Below are positions 16,592-24,791 of a DNA stretch of 64,000 bases, one piece after another; the stretch's first letter is position 1, and every line of letters starts with the position of its first letter. This stretch comes from an uncultured Kordiimonas sp. GTDB taxonomy: Bacteria > Pseudomonadota > Alphaproteobacteria > Sphingomonadales > Kordiimonadaceae. The position numbers were made by a program, and so were the translations under genes. The stretch covers positions 868,001 through 932,000 of the forward strand of contig CANNDZ010000001.1 of NCBI GenBank assembly GCA_947503575.1, written 5' to 3'. The notes under the pieces are model-generated. The model saw nothing but the letters and a program-made list of their open reading frames with translations. It ran no database searches and was not told where the DNA came from.

Positions 16592-17455
16592 GTGGACGTC
16601 ACCGGCAAAACAGTTTTTATCACAGGTGCGGCTGGCGGCATTGGACTGGCAATGGCTCAGTCATTTGCGGCCCGTGGCTGCATGATAATGCTTGCAGACA
16701 TTGACGAAGCAGCGCTTGCAGAGGCGCAAGAAAATCTGAAAAGCAAGGGTGCTGATGTCGGCACTGTTGTTTGCGACGTTGCCGATGAACAAGCAGTGCG
16801 CCGTGCGGCAGACGCAACCATCGCCCGGTTTGGCAAGGTGCATATTGTTGTTAATAATGCGGGCGTTGGCACCGGGGGCCGCGCGGGCGAAACCTCGCTG
16901 GATGACTGGCGCTGGATCGTTGATATCAACCTTATGGGCGTCGTGTACGGTGTTGAAATTTTCACCCCGCTGATTAAAGCCCACGGTGAAGGGGGCTATT
17001 TTGTCAACACGGCATCCATGGCGGGGCATGTAGCGAGCCCGGCCATGGCGCCGTACCATGCAACAAAATTTGCGGTAGTTGGCTATTCCGAGTCTTTGCG
17101 GGAAGACCTGGCAAAAGACGGTATCGGGATTAGTGTTTTGTGCCCCGCCTGGGTGCGTACTCACATATACAAAAGCCACCTCAACAGCCCGACGGCCATG
17201 GCAGTCAACCCCGCCGACGAGGCGGCAGCGGACTTTTCTGTAATGAAAGATGTGGTGGAAAGCGGTATCGCGCCCGAACTTGCTGCTGACTGGACCGTTG
17301 AGTGTGTGGAAGCAGACCGCTTTTATGTGTTCACGCATCCATCCATGTTGCAATATATCGACATGCGGTATGATCAGATTCGCGCGGATTATGCAGCCTG
17401 TGCGGCGGATGAACGGTTGGCTGCAGAACCAGAAAGCATGCCCATTCCGCGCTAG
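16592..17455 (+). CDS. Short-chain dehydrogenase/reductase
   Basis: 287 residues of the classical SDR type. The cofactor motif TGAAGGIG is at residues 10-17, with acidic LADID at the end of beta-2 (favouring NAD(H)), NNAG near residue 88, and the catalytic Ser and YHATK near residues 140-160. GTG start at 16592 with AGGGAG upstream. The C-terminus is longer than the minimal SDR (about 40 extra residues). The substrate is unknown. The gene follows a terminator and is followed by a small tandem repeat. Confidence 0.88.
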   Translation: MDVTGKTVFITGAAGGIGLAMAQSFAARGCMIMLADIDEAALAEAQENLKSKGADVGTVVCDVADEQAVRRAADATIARFGKVHIVVNNAGVGTGGRAGETSLDDWRWIVDINLMGVVYGVEIFTPLIKAHGEGGYFVNTASMAGHVASPAMAPYHATKFAVVGYSESLREDLAKDGIGISVLCPAWVRTHIYKSHLNSPTAMAVNPADEAAADFSVMKDVVESGIAPELAADWTVECVEADRFYVFTHPSMLQYIDMRYDQIRADYAACAADERLAAEPESMPIPR

Positions 17456-17497
17456 GCCACGGTCTTATTGCCACGGTCTTATTGCCATTGCCTTATT
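17456..17497 (+). repeat. 14-bp tandem repeat immediately after the SDR stop codon
   Basis: GCCACGGTCTTATT occurs twice perfectly (17456-17469, 17470-17483), followed by the degenerate third copy GCCATTGCCTTATT (17484-17497). It starts at the base after the stop codon. Probably a slippage-derived micro-repeat. Confidence 0.85.
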
Positions 17498-17645
17498 GGA
17501 GGTGCGAGGGCGGCTGCGATAAAATCGCATAACCTAATTGCACGCCTGCACATGCTTGGCTATGGTGCCGGTCAATTTTACGAATGGCCAAGATTTGCTA
17601 ATAGCCTTGGCCCTCTCATAACCATGACATTTATGGAGTTTTCTT

Positions 17646-17912
17646 ATGGTTCAAGCAGGTGGTGTTGCCGGTGATCAGTTGCGGTCCTTCATTGAGCGGA
17701 TTGAGCGCCTTGAAGAAGAGAAAAAAGGCATCGCTGAAGATGTAAAAGAAGTATATGCAGGTGCAAAAGCTGTTGGTTTCGATACCAAAGTAATGCGCAA
17801 GGTTATTGCGCTTCGCAAAATGGATCAGGCTGACCGGCAGGAACAAGAAGCCCTTCTGGATGTGTATATGCATGCCATTGAAGGCGGCACCTTGCCTGAA
17901 CCGGCAGAGTAA
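17646..17912 (+). CDS. gapR: DUF2312 / GapR-like DNA-binding protein
   Basis: 88 residues, matching the DUF2312 (UPF0335) family: [18 protein letters not shown], then [15 protein letters not shown] and [11 protein letters not shown]. The Caulobacter member GapR binds overtwisted, AT-rich DNA ahead of replication forks and moving RNA polymerase. The protein is a helical coiled-coil with basic patches, consistent with a dimeric DNA clamp. TATGGAG precedes the ATG at 17646. The gene is monocistronic, in a 190-base spacer after the SDR. Confidence 0.88.
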   Translation: MVQAGGVAGDQLRSFIERIERLEEEKKGIAEDVKEVYAGAKAVGFDTKVMRKVIALRKMDQADRQEQEALLDVYMHAIEGGTLPEPAE

Positions 17913-17950
17913 TATAACAAGTGTTGCCCGCTAACGCGGAAACGGCCTGG

Positions 17951-18769
17951 TTAGGCCGAAACAAAAGCCAGTTTTGGGTCAAGAAACCGCTGTGAAATCT
18001 CATTTGTAGTGGTCGGATCGCCGGACGTCAGTAATGTGATTGACCCTGTGCCGCCTTCTGCAAAATGCGGACGCCGCTGCAAATAAGAAGCCAGCGAAGC
18101 GGCCACAATATTGGGTTGGGATAGAATTTTTACAGACGTGGGCAGCGCTGTGCGGAAGTATTTTTCCACGAGGGGAAAATGCGTACAGCCCAGCACTGCA
18201 GCAGAAGCGTCCGCTGTATTCATCTCGCTGATATAGCCTTCTATTAACCCTCGCAGAGGGCGTTTCCCCGCGCCGCCTTCTATGGCATCAACCAGACCGG
18301 GACAGGCTTTCTGGATAAGGTCCACGTTGGGTGCCCGTTTGGTAATTTCTTCGCAATAAGCACCGCTGGACACCGTTTTACTTGTTGCAAACAGTAGTAT
18401 TCTGTCGCGGCGGCTACCATCCGGTGCAGCATCTGCCATCCAAGGCTGACCGGTAATTGCTTCTACCATTGGGACCAGCACCCCAAGAATGCGGTTGCCG
18501 GGATACTGATCTTCCAACCATTGCTGCTGCAATGATCTGAGCGCCACCGCCGCAGCCGTATTACAGGCCAGGATCACGAGCGAGCACCCCCGGTCCATCA
18601 GGGTTTTCACACCTGCGCGGGTCAGCTCAACAATCTGGTCATTGTCCCGGTGCCCGTAGGGTGCGTTGCGGTGGTCGCCAAAATACATAAAATCCTGATC
18701 AGGCAGGGCATTTCTCAGCGCTTTCAAAATTGTCAGGCCGCCTGAGCCAGAATCGAAAACGCCAATCAC
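17951..18769 (-). CDS. murI: Glutamate racemase
   Basis: 272 residues. Converts L- to D-glutamate for peptidoglycan. Both catalytic cysteines are in context: LACNTAAA near residue 75 and LGCTHFPL near residue 195; the N-terminal FDSGSGG and YFGDHRNAPYG are also characteristic. It lies 9 bases downstream of the NtrC-type regulator and is probably co-transcribed, with GAGGAACAGG as its SD overlapping the end of that gene. It ends convergently with gapR. Confidence 0.94.
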   Translation of the reverse strand: MIGVFDSGSGGLTILKALRNALPDQDFMYFGDHRNAPYGHRDNDQIVELTRAGVKTLMDRGCSLVILACNTAAAVALRSLQQQWLEDQYPGNRILGVLVPMVEAITGQPWMADAAPDGSRRDRILLFATSKTVSSGAYCEEITKRAPNVDLIQKACPGLVDAIEGGAGKRPLRGLIEGYISEMNTADASAAVLGCTHFPLVEKYFRTALPTSVKILSQPNIVAASLASYLQRRPHFAEGGTGSITLLTSGDPTTTNEISQRFLDPKLAFVSA

Positions 18770-18778
18770 CTGTTCCTC

Positions 18779-20230
18779 CTACCGTTTCAGGTCATACTCA
18801 TCCAGTTTGCGGTAAAGCGTCGACCTGCCTATACCCAGCCGTCTGGCGACCTCTGACATTTTGCCACCATAATGGTTGATGGTGCGGCGAATAACTTCTC
18901 GCTCGATTTCCGCGAGGCGGCGCACATGGCCACCATCGGACACAAGGCTAATTAGGGCAGATTGCCCGTTTTCACCAGTGGAAAAACCACCGGGCTGGTG
19001 CAGCGTCAGCTCAATGGGGCCTGGTTGTTCCATCCCTGTGTACTGTATTTGCCGGCCGTTCAGATGCGGAAAGTCATGGGCTTCCAACCGGTCATGATCC
19101 GATAAAATAACAGCCCTGAACAAGGCATTCTGAAGCTGTCGGATATTCCCGGGCCAATGGTAGCCAACAAGTGCTGATAATGCAGAGTGAGAGATGTCGC
19201 GTTTTGGCAGGCCTTCCATTTCCGGAATAAGTTTCAGAAAGTGATCCACCAAAGCCGGGATGTCTTCGCGGCGGGCACGCAGGGGGGGCAGGTTGATGGG
19301 ATACACATTCAGCCGGTAAAACAAGTCTTCACGGAAACTGCCGTCCGCAACGCAATCAGCCAGATTGCGATTGGTTGCCGAAATCACCCGAATATCGACG
19401 TGGACGCTTGTTTTGCCGCCAACAGGGTCAATCTCTCGCTCTTGCAGGGCGCGCAACAGTTTGACCTGTACATCTGCGGGCAGTTCTCCAACCTCATCCA
19501 GAAACAAGGTGCCGCCACTTGCTTCTTCAAACTTGCCGATCCGTTTTTCCGTTGCACCGGTGAAAGCCCCTTTTTCATGGCCAAACAAAATGCTTTCAAC
19601 CAGATTTTCAGGGATGGCACCGCAATTGACGGCAACAAATGGTTTGCCTGACCGATCGCTTGCCGCATGAACTGCGCGCGCAAACACTTCCTTGCCGACC
19701 CCGCTTTCACCGTCAATCAGAACCGGGATAGACGCGGTTGCTGCCTTGCGTGCCAAACCCACCGCCTGTTGCATTGCCTGGCTGTCCCCCACCAGGTTTT
19801 CAAATCCCGCAATCGATAACCCTTTTTGCATGGGTTCGATTTCACCGACCAGGGACGCGGTTTCAAGGCCTGCACTGATGGCGGTGCGAATGCGTTCAGC
19901 GCTGGCGGGTTTAACAATAAAGTCGTTTGCCCCTGCGCGCATTGCATCAACGACTGTGTTGATCGAAGAATGCGCAGTCAGCATAATCACTGGCAAGTCA
20001 GGCCACCGGGGCCGCAACTTTTGCAAAACCTCAAGGCCGTCCATTCCCGGCATCACCAGATCCAATAGCACGATGTCAACCGCTTCGCCCTGAGGGGTGT
20101 TCATAAAGTCCAGGGCCTCTGCGCCAGTGTGGGCAACATACGGTACATACCCCGCCCGTGTTACAATCCCTTCCAGCAGGGTGCTTTGCGTGATTTCGTC
20201 TTCAATGATCAAGACCGATTTTTGTGCCAT
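18779..20230 (-). CDS. Sigma-54-dependent response regulator (NtrC family)
   Basis: 483 residues in three domains. The receiver (about 1-120) has phospho-acceptor Asp in LLDLVMPG near residue 57 and Lys in IVKPAS. The AAA+ domain (about 145-375) has Walker A GESGVGKE, the sigma-54 contact loop GAFTGA, Walker B LFLDEVGELP and a WPGNIRQL arginine region. A C-terminal Fis-type HTH reads VARRLGIGRSTLYRKLDEY. It activates RpoN promoters when phosphorylated. No histidine kinase gene is next to it, so it is an orphan here. murI follows after 9 bases. The target genes are unknown. Confidence 0.93.
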   Translation of the reverse strand: MAQKSVLIIEDEITQSTLLEGIVTRAGYVPYVAHTGAEALDFMNTPQGEAVDIVLLDLVMPGMDGLEVLQKLRPRWPDLPVIMLTAHSSINTVVDAMRAGANDFIVKPASAERIRTAISAGLETASLVGEIEPMQKGLSIAGFENLVGDSQAMQQAVGLARKAATASIPVLIDGESGVGKEVFARAVHAASDRSGKPFVAVNCGAIPENLVESILFGHEKGAFTGATEKRIGKFEEASGGTLFLDEVGELPADVQVKLLRALQEREIDPVGGKTSVHVDIRVISATNRNLADCVADGSFREDLFYRLNVYPINLPPLRARREDIPALVDHFLKLIPEMEGLPKRDISHSALSALVGYHWPGNIRQLQNALFRAVILSDHDRLEAHDFPHLNGRQIQYTGMEQPGPIELTLHQPGGFSTGENGQSALISLVSDGGHVRRLAEIEREVIRRTINHYGGKMSEVARRLGIGRSTLYRKLDEYDLKR

Positions 20231-20508
20231 GCCTTATCTTTCGCGCTTTGGCCCCTTGCGCTTACACACGCGCTTTAATCAGGGTGAAAAGTGTATCGTT
20301 TCAAGACAATGGTTAACAAATTGGTAATGATAAAATTTTCTCTATTTCTGTGATCGGTATAAAGAACCTTGCTCAAACCACCTTTTGCGTTACCTTTCGG
20401 TGATAAAAGAGCGGCGGCTGAGGGGCAAAATAAACGAGCCTGCATTTTGGTGCGTATAGAAGCCGGACTGGGTAAACACTTAACATATCAGTTTCACGGA
20501 GAATGTTC

Positions 20509-21642
20509 ATGAAACTAGCAGTAATACGGGAGACGCGGGACGCGGAAAAACGCGTTGCGGCGTCCCCGGACACGGTCAAGAAGCTGATTGGCCTTGGTTT
20601 TAACGTCAGCGTTGAAACAGGCGCTGGGGTATCGGCTTCTGTGTCCGATGCAGATTTTGAATCGGCAGGTGCGACAATCGCGCCCGACCTTGCTGCCACT
20701 GTGGGCGACGCCGATGTTATTTTTTCGGTACAGGGCCTGGAAGGTACGGACGCAGCAAAAGTAAAAAAGGGTGCGCTCCAACTGGCCTCCCTCAACCCGT
20801 TTGTGGATGGTGACCGGTTAAAAGCCTATGCCGATGCAGGGTTAACCGCTGTTGCGATGGAGTTTGTGCCACGGATTACCCGCGCGCAGGCGATGGATGT
20901 TTTATCCAGCCAGTCAAACCTTGCGGGATACAAAGCGGTGATTGACGCTGCTGAAGCCTATGGCCGCGCCTTTCCCATGATGATGACCGCGGCAGGGACT
21001 GTGGCCCCAGCCAAAGTGATGGTGATGGGTGCAGGGGTTGCCGGGTTGCAGGCAATCGCAACTGCAAAGCGACTTGGCGCCATTGTTAGTGCTACCGACG
21101 TTCGGCCAGCGGCCAAAGAGCAGGTTCAAAGCCTGGGCGGTAAGTTTGTAATGGTTGAAGACGAAGAAACCGCGGAGGCTGAAACCTCTGGTGGTTACGC
21201 CAAGGAAATGAGCGACGAGTATAAAGCCAAACAGGCCCAGTTGATTGCAGACACGCTTGCCAAGCAAGATATTGCGATCACAACAGCGCTTATCCCCGGT
21301 CGACCAGCCCCCGAACTGATCTCGGAAGAAATGGTGAAGTCCATGAAGCCCGGCAGCGTGATCGTTGACCTGGCGGTTGAAATGGGTGGTAACTGTGCGC
21401 TGTCGAAGCCCGGTGAAATAGTGGAAGCCCACGGTGTTACGATTGTCGGGCACCGCAACGTGCCATCGCGCCTGGCAGCAGATGCTTCTGCACTGTTTGC
21501 ACGCAATCTGCTGCATTTCATTACGCCGCACGTCAAAGATGGTGCGCTTGAGATTGATTTTGAAGACGAGATTGTTGCCGAGTCTGTTGTGACAAAAGAC
21601 GGTGCAATCGTTCACCCCCGCCTGACAGGAGGCGACCAATGA
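20509..21642 (+). CDS. pntAA: NAD(P) transhydrogenase subunit alpha part 1
   Basis: 377 residues, the soluble NAD(H)-binding domain I of the proton-translocating transhydrogenase. It resembles alanine dehydrogenase: IRETRDAEKRVAASPDTVKK at the N-terminus and the Rossmann motif GAGVAGLQA near residue 173, then TDVRPAA and a mobile loop region. The ATG at 20509 is chosen because GGAGA lies six bases upstream; an ATG at 20503 is too close to it. The gene ends in an ATGA overlap with pntAB. The three-gene split is the usual alphaproteobacterial form. Confidence 0.95.
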   Translation: MKLAVIRETRDAEKRVAASPDTVKKLIGLGFNVSVETGAGVSASVSDADFESAGATIAPDLAATVGDADVIFSVQGLEGTDAAKVKKGALQLASLNPFVDGDRLKAYADAGLTAVAMEFVPRITRAQAMDVLSSQSNLAGYKAVIDAAEAYGRAFPMMMTAAGTVAPAKVMVMGAGVAGLQAIATAKRLGAIVSATDVRPAAKEQVQSLGGKFVMVEDEETAEAETSGGYAKEMSDEYKAKQAQLIADTLAKQDIAITTALIPGRPAPELISEEMVKSMKPGSVIVDLAVEMGGNCALSKPGEIVEAHGVTIVGHRNVPSRLAADASALFARNLLHFITPHVKDGALEIDFEDEIVAESVVTKDGAIVHPRLTGGDQ

Positions 21643-21935
21643 CCGAATTAGTAATTAGTCCATTCATCCAGCAATTCAGTATTTTTATACTGGCAATTTT
21701 TGTCGGATATTATGTCGTGTGGTCCGTGACCCCGGCGTTGCACACACCGCTGATGAGCGTAACAAACGCGATTTCCAGTGTGATCATTGTTGGCGCACTT
21801 ATCGCCGCAGGGCCGGAAGGCGTTAGCCTGTCCAAAGTGCTCGGCGCAATCGCCATTGGCCTTGCAGCCGTTAACATATTTGGTGGCTTTGCTGTCACAG
21901 CGCGCATGCTCAGCATGTACAAGAAAAAGAAATAG
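21639..21935 (+). CDS. pntAB: NAD(P) transhydrogenase subunit alpha part 2
   Basis: A 98-residue membrane protein with three hydrophobic segments (about 12-32, 40-58, 66-88). It matches the small alpha-2 membrane subunit: YYVVWSVTPALHTPLMSVTN is the family signature. With PntB it forms the proton channel. Overlaps pntAA by four bases and precedes pntB by 11 bases. Confidence 0.95.
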   Translation: MTELVISPFIQQFSIFILAIFVGYYVVWSVTPALHTPLMSVTNAISSVIIVGALIAAGPEGVSLSKVLGAIAIGLAAVNIFGGFAVTARMLSMYKKKK

Positions 21936-21946
21936 GGAGCCTATCC

Positions 21947-23368
21947 ATGTCACAGACGTTCGTCGATTTGACGGCTGTCGCCTATATGGTTGCTGCTGTC
22001 CTTTTCATCCTGAGTTTGCGGGGCCTTTCATCCCCTGAAACCAGTCGCAAGGGTAACATCTTTGGTATCCTGGGCATGACCATTGCGATTGTTGCAACCA
22101 TCTTAAACCCGGAAATAGTCAGTTATGACTGGATCATCGGGTCGATCATTGTTGGTGGTGCCATAGGGTTTATCATTGCCCGCCGCATTGCCATGACGGC
22201 CATGCCACAACTGGTTGCAGCGTTTCACAGCCTGGTGGGCCTTGCAGCTGTTCTGGTTGCGGGTAGTGCTTTTCTTAACCCCGGCGCTTTTGGTATCGCA
22301 GGGGTCGACGGCGCAATCTTCATGGCGTCTAAGATCGAGATGTCGTTGGGTATCGCGATTGGTGCGATCACCTTTTCCGGCTCTTTGATCGCGTTTGCCA
22401 AACTGAATGGCAATATGTCCGGTGCGCCGATTATGCTGCCTGCACGGCATCTGATTAACCTGGCGATGGGTGCCGCCATTGTTGGTGGTATCGCATGGTT
22501 TGCTGTTGACCAAAGCGTGATGATTGCTGGCCTGAGCATCTTCTGGTGGGTGACCTTGCTGGCCTTTATCATTGGTTTCCTGCTGATCATACCTATCGGC
22601 GGTGCGGACATGCCCGTAGTTGTCTCCATGCTCAACAGTTATTCCGGCTGGGCGGCAGCAGGCATTGGCTTCACGCTGCAAAATACTGCGCTTATCGTGA
22701 CCGGAGCGCTTGTGGGCTCCTCCGGTGCCATCCTGTCTTACATTATGTGTAAAGGTATGAACCGCAGTTTCATCAGCGTGATCCTTGGTGGCTTTGGCGG
22801 CGATGATGTGGCAGCGGCTGGCCCAATGGGCGCAGAAACACGGCCGGTTAAGCAGGGCTCGGCGGACGACGCGGCCTTCATCATGAAAAACGCGGGCAAG
22901 GTTATCATCGTGCCTGGTTACGGTATGGCGGTTGCGCAGGCACAGCACGCGCTCAAGGAAATGGGCGATATGCTGAAGGCCGAGGGCGTTGATGTGGCTT
23001 ATGCGATCCACCCTGTTGCAGGCCGGATGCCGGGACACATGAATGTTCTGCTGGCGGAAGCCAATGTGCCGTACGATGAGGTGTTTGAGCTGGAGGACAT
23101 CAATAGCGAGTTTGCCGGCGCGGATGTCGCGTTTGTTATTGGGGCCAATGATGTCACAAACCCGGCGGCCAAAACCGATCCGCAAAGTGCGATTTACGGC
23201 ATGCCTATTCTGGACGTAGAAAAAGCAGGTACCGTTCTGTTTATCAAACGCTCCATGGGGAGTGGGTATGCTGGCGTGGAAAACGAACTGTTTTTCCGCG
23301 ACAACACCATGATGCTGTTTTCTGACGCCAAAAAAATGGTCGAGGAAATCATCAAAGGCCTGCAATAA
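21947..23368 (+). CDS. pntB: NAD(P) transhydrogenase subunit beta
   Basis: 473 residues. The first about 275 residues form multiple membrane helices; the C-terminal domain III binds NADP(H), with VPGYGMAVAQAQH near residue 323 and the later VIGANDVTNPAA. The enzyme uses the proton gradient to make NADPH from NADH. GGGAGCC precedes the ATG at 21947. It ends the operon before a strong terminator. Confidence 0.96.
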   Translation: MSQTFVDLTAVAYMVAAVLFILSLRGLSSPETSRKGNIFGILGMTIAIVATILNPEIVSYDWIIGSIIVGGAIGFIIARRIAMTAMPQLVAAFHSLVGLAAVLVAGSAFLNPGAFGIAGVDGAIFMASKIEMSLGIAIGAITFSGSLIAFAKLNGNMSGAPIMLPARHLINLAMGAAIVGGIAWFAVDQSVMIAGLSIFWWVTLLAFIIGFLLIIPIGGADMPVVVSMLNSYSGWAAAGIGFTLQNTALIVTGALVGSSGAILSYIMCKGMNRSFISVILGGFGGDDVAAAGPMGAETRPVKQGSADDAAFIMKNAGKVIIVPGYGMAVAQAQHALKEMGDMLKAEGVDVAYAIHPVAGRMPGHMNVLLAEANVPYDEVFELEDINSEFAGADVAFVIGANDVTNPAAKTDPQSAIYGMPILDVEKAGTVLFIKRSMGSGYAGVENELFFRDNTMMLFSDAKKMVEEIIKGLQ

Positions 23369-23391
23369 GACTGGCGATAAATATTCAAGAA

Positions 23392-23420
23392 GGGCTGGCG
23401 TTTGCCGGCCCTTTTAGTTT
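23392..23420 (+). terminator. Terminator after pntB
   Basis: GGGCTGGC (23392-23399), loop GTTT, GCCGGCCC (23404-23411), then TTTTAGTTTT. A good rho-independent terminator for the transhydrogenase operon. It reaches the stop codon of the convergent gene. Confidence 0.85.
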
Positions 23421-24361
23421 TCTAAGGGCAGCAACTCACTTTCCCACATACGCCAATATTCGGCTTCCTGTTCCTTAGGCATTAACCAGCGGCTGTTCAC
23501 TTCCCGCACAGCGTCAGACTGACGGATTTTTTTCAGCACGGCATTAATGTCCTTGATGGCCTGCCGCCCCAAAGGTGTGTCAGAGCAGGCAATGGCACCA
23601 AGACCCAAGAACCCTTTGTGTTCCTTAATCGGCATATAGACATAGCCGCTTGGTGTGCCGGTTGATGACTCGTGGTATTTCAGCATGATCACATAGTCGA
23701 CGAAATAATCGATACGCCCTGCGTCCATTAGCCTGAACATGCTTTGAGTTAGTTGGGTATCGCCCGACCATTTGAACATGGTTTTGGTTTTCTTGGCATC
23801 TGCAAACAAAGGGTTCAGCCAACGGCTGTAGGACCGGCCCGGCTGAAACGCACCGATGATTTTTTCATCTTCCATCAGGGCTGAGAAGTTGATGTAACCA
23901 TCTTCTTCATACTGGTTGATTTTTGATACAGCTTCGGGTTTCACGATAAGGCCTTGCAGAAAATAGATATAGGAAGGTGCGCTCCAGATGATGCCGCGCC
24001 TGCTTTCTTGCTGCAGGTCCGCCCCTTTGTAAGGGGAGGCGGCAAAACATGCGTCTCTATTTTGGAGGATGGAGTAGATGCGCACATTGGTGATCTCTCG
24101 CCGCTGGTGCTGAAAGTTGGTCATGCGTTCCTGCAGCATTCGCTCTACTGTTTGCGCGTAGCCTGCCCCCTTCAGAGGGCCTTCATCAATCCAGGCGGGT
24201 TGCCAGTCAATGGATAACCAGGTGAGGAGGGGCTTATCTTCTTGTGCTGTTTTTGTAGCCTGTGCGTTCTGGTCGTTCCGGGCGGTTTGGGCGTTGCTAT
24301 TGTTTGCCGTGCACAACACCATTCCAAAAACCGCTATCAGTACCTTCAATGTGCGCTGCAT
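23414..24361 (-). CDS. Secreted solute-binding-like protein (TIGR02285-like)
   Basis: 315 residues with a signal peptide: basic start MQRTLK, a hydrophobic stretch, and a likely cut near NNSNAQ at residue 24. The body resembles periplasmic type-2 solute-binding folds of the SBP_bac_3/TIGR02285 kind: LLTWLSIDWQPAWIDEGPLKG, then ACFAASPYKG, a hinge at IDYFVDYVIMLKYHE and a late CSDTPLGRQAI. No ABC permease gene is adjacent, so transport is doubtful; family members of this kind are of unknown function and some act as sensors. The fold assignment is moderate. Confidence 0.65.
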   Translation of the reverse strand: MQRTLKVLIAVFGMVLCTANNSNAQTARNDQNAQATKTAQEDKPLLTWLSIDWQPAWIDEGPLKGAGYAQTVERMLQERMTNFQHQRREITNVRIYSILQNRDACFAASPYKGADLQQESRRGIIWSAPSYIYFLQGLIVKPEAVSKINQYEEDGYINFSALMEDEKIIGAFQPGRSYSRWLNPLFADAKKTKTMFKWSGDTQLTQSMFRLMDAGRIDYFVDYVIMLKYHESSTGTPSGYVYMPIKEHKGFLGLGAIACSDTPLGRQAIKDINAVLKKIRQSDAVREVNSRWLMPKEQEAEYWRMWESELLPLEN

Positions 24362-24419
24362 ATCGCAACTCCAACTTACCTCACAACGTAAGGTATATTG
24401 GCGATCTTATATGAACAAC

Positions 24420-24458
24420 ATATAAAAAGGCCGCTCCGGGAACATGGGAGCGGCCTTT
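24420..24458 (-). terminator. Strong 12-bp terminator stem
   Basis: AAAGGCCGCTCC (24426-24437) pairs perfectly with GGAGCGGCCTTT (24447-24458), with a 9-base loop. On the minus strand the stem is followed by two further Ts and then ATATG. It lies upstream of the start of the minus-strand solute-binding-like gene, so it must end some other transcript; the sRNA candidate is the obvious one. On the plus strand it is also followed by a short T run. Confidence 0.75.
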
Positions 24459-24590
24459 ACCTTTGTAGATCAAAGGAGTGGCAGGAACCCGGGCCAACAG
24501 GTTCCTTGCCAACGTACCGCTGTCAGGCCGGTACGCTGAGACATGGAGTGCGCACCCCCAAACGGATGCTATGTCCATATTCAGCATAAA
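24420..24590 (-). ncRNA. Candidate iron-regulated small RNA
   Basis: On the minus strand the region reads as three successive hairpins: CGTACCG/CGGTACG (24513-24519 with 24529-24535), GGCAGGAACC/GGTTCCTTGCC (24480-24489 with 24500-24510, one bulge), and a 12-bp terminator stem followed by TTTTTATAT. A Fur-box-like sequence lies just upstream of the likely start. The 5' end is estimated; no clear -10/-35 pair was settled. The arrangement is that of Fur-controlled sRNAs such as RyhB or ArrF, but sequence identity with those is not claimed. Confidence 0.4.
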
Positions 24591-24599
24591 ACCACAGTT

Positions 24600-24618
24600 A
24601 ATAATGATAATCAATATT
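24600..24618. promoter_or_regulatory. Fur-box-like sequence
   Basis: AATAATGATAATCAATATT matches the classical 19-bp Fur box (GATAATGATAATCATTATC) at 16 of 19 positions. It lies between the sRNA candidate (minus) and the M1 peptidase (plus, start 24792), and could act on either. Confidence 0.5.
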
Positions 24619-24791
24619 AAAAATGGACTATGTTGGTTTTTCTTGTTCAAAAATTTCGCCTGTCAAAAAAGAACAGTCTGGGCTATGCCGTAGTACTTGA
24701 TTGGTTGTGCCGCCGGGGTGTTGTACACTAGCGGCAAAGCCAGATCACTTTGGGCAAGATGGTGATCAGTGATTTTCGGGAGGGTCAGGTT

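Larger units (their letters stand above)
24362..24791. other. 430-base intergenic region with an RNA candidate
   Basis: No credible protein gene. It contains a bidirectional terminator hairpin (24426-24458), two more hairpins (24480-24535), a Fur-box-like sequence (24600-24618) and the presumed promoter of the plus-strand M1 peptidase. The best reading is a short minus-strand RNA gene; see separate entries. Confidence 0.6.

Noticed and set aside
22103-23365. 420-codon minus-strand frame opposite pntB
   Set aside because: Rich in His, Asn and Arg with no domain; it is the antisense of a clear pntB.
24381-24650. 89-codon minus-strand reading frame over the RNA candidate
   Set aside because: It runs through all three hairpins including the terminator, has no SD and has an implausible composition.
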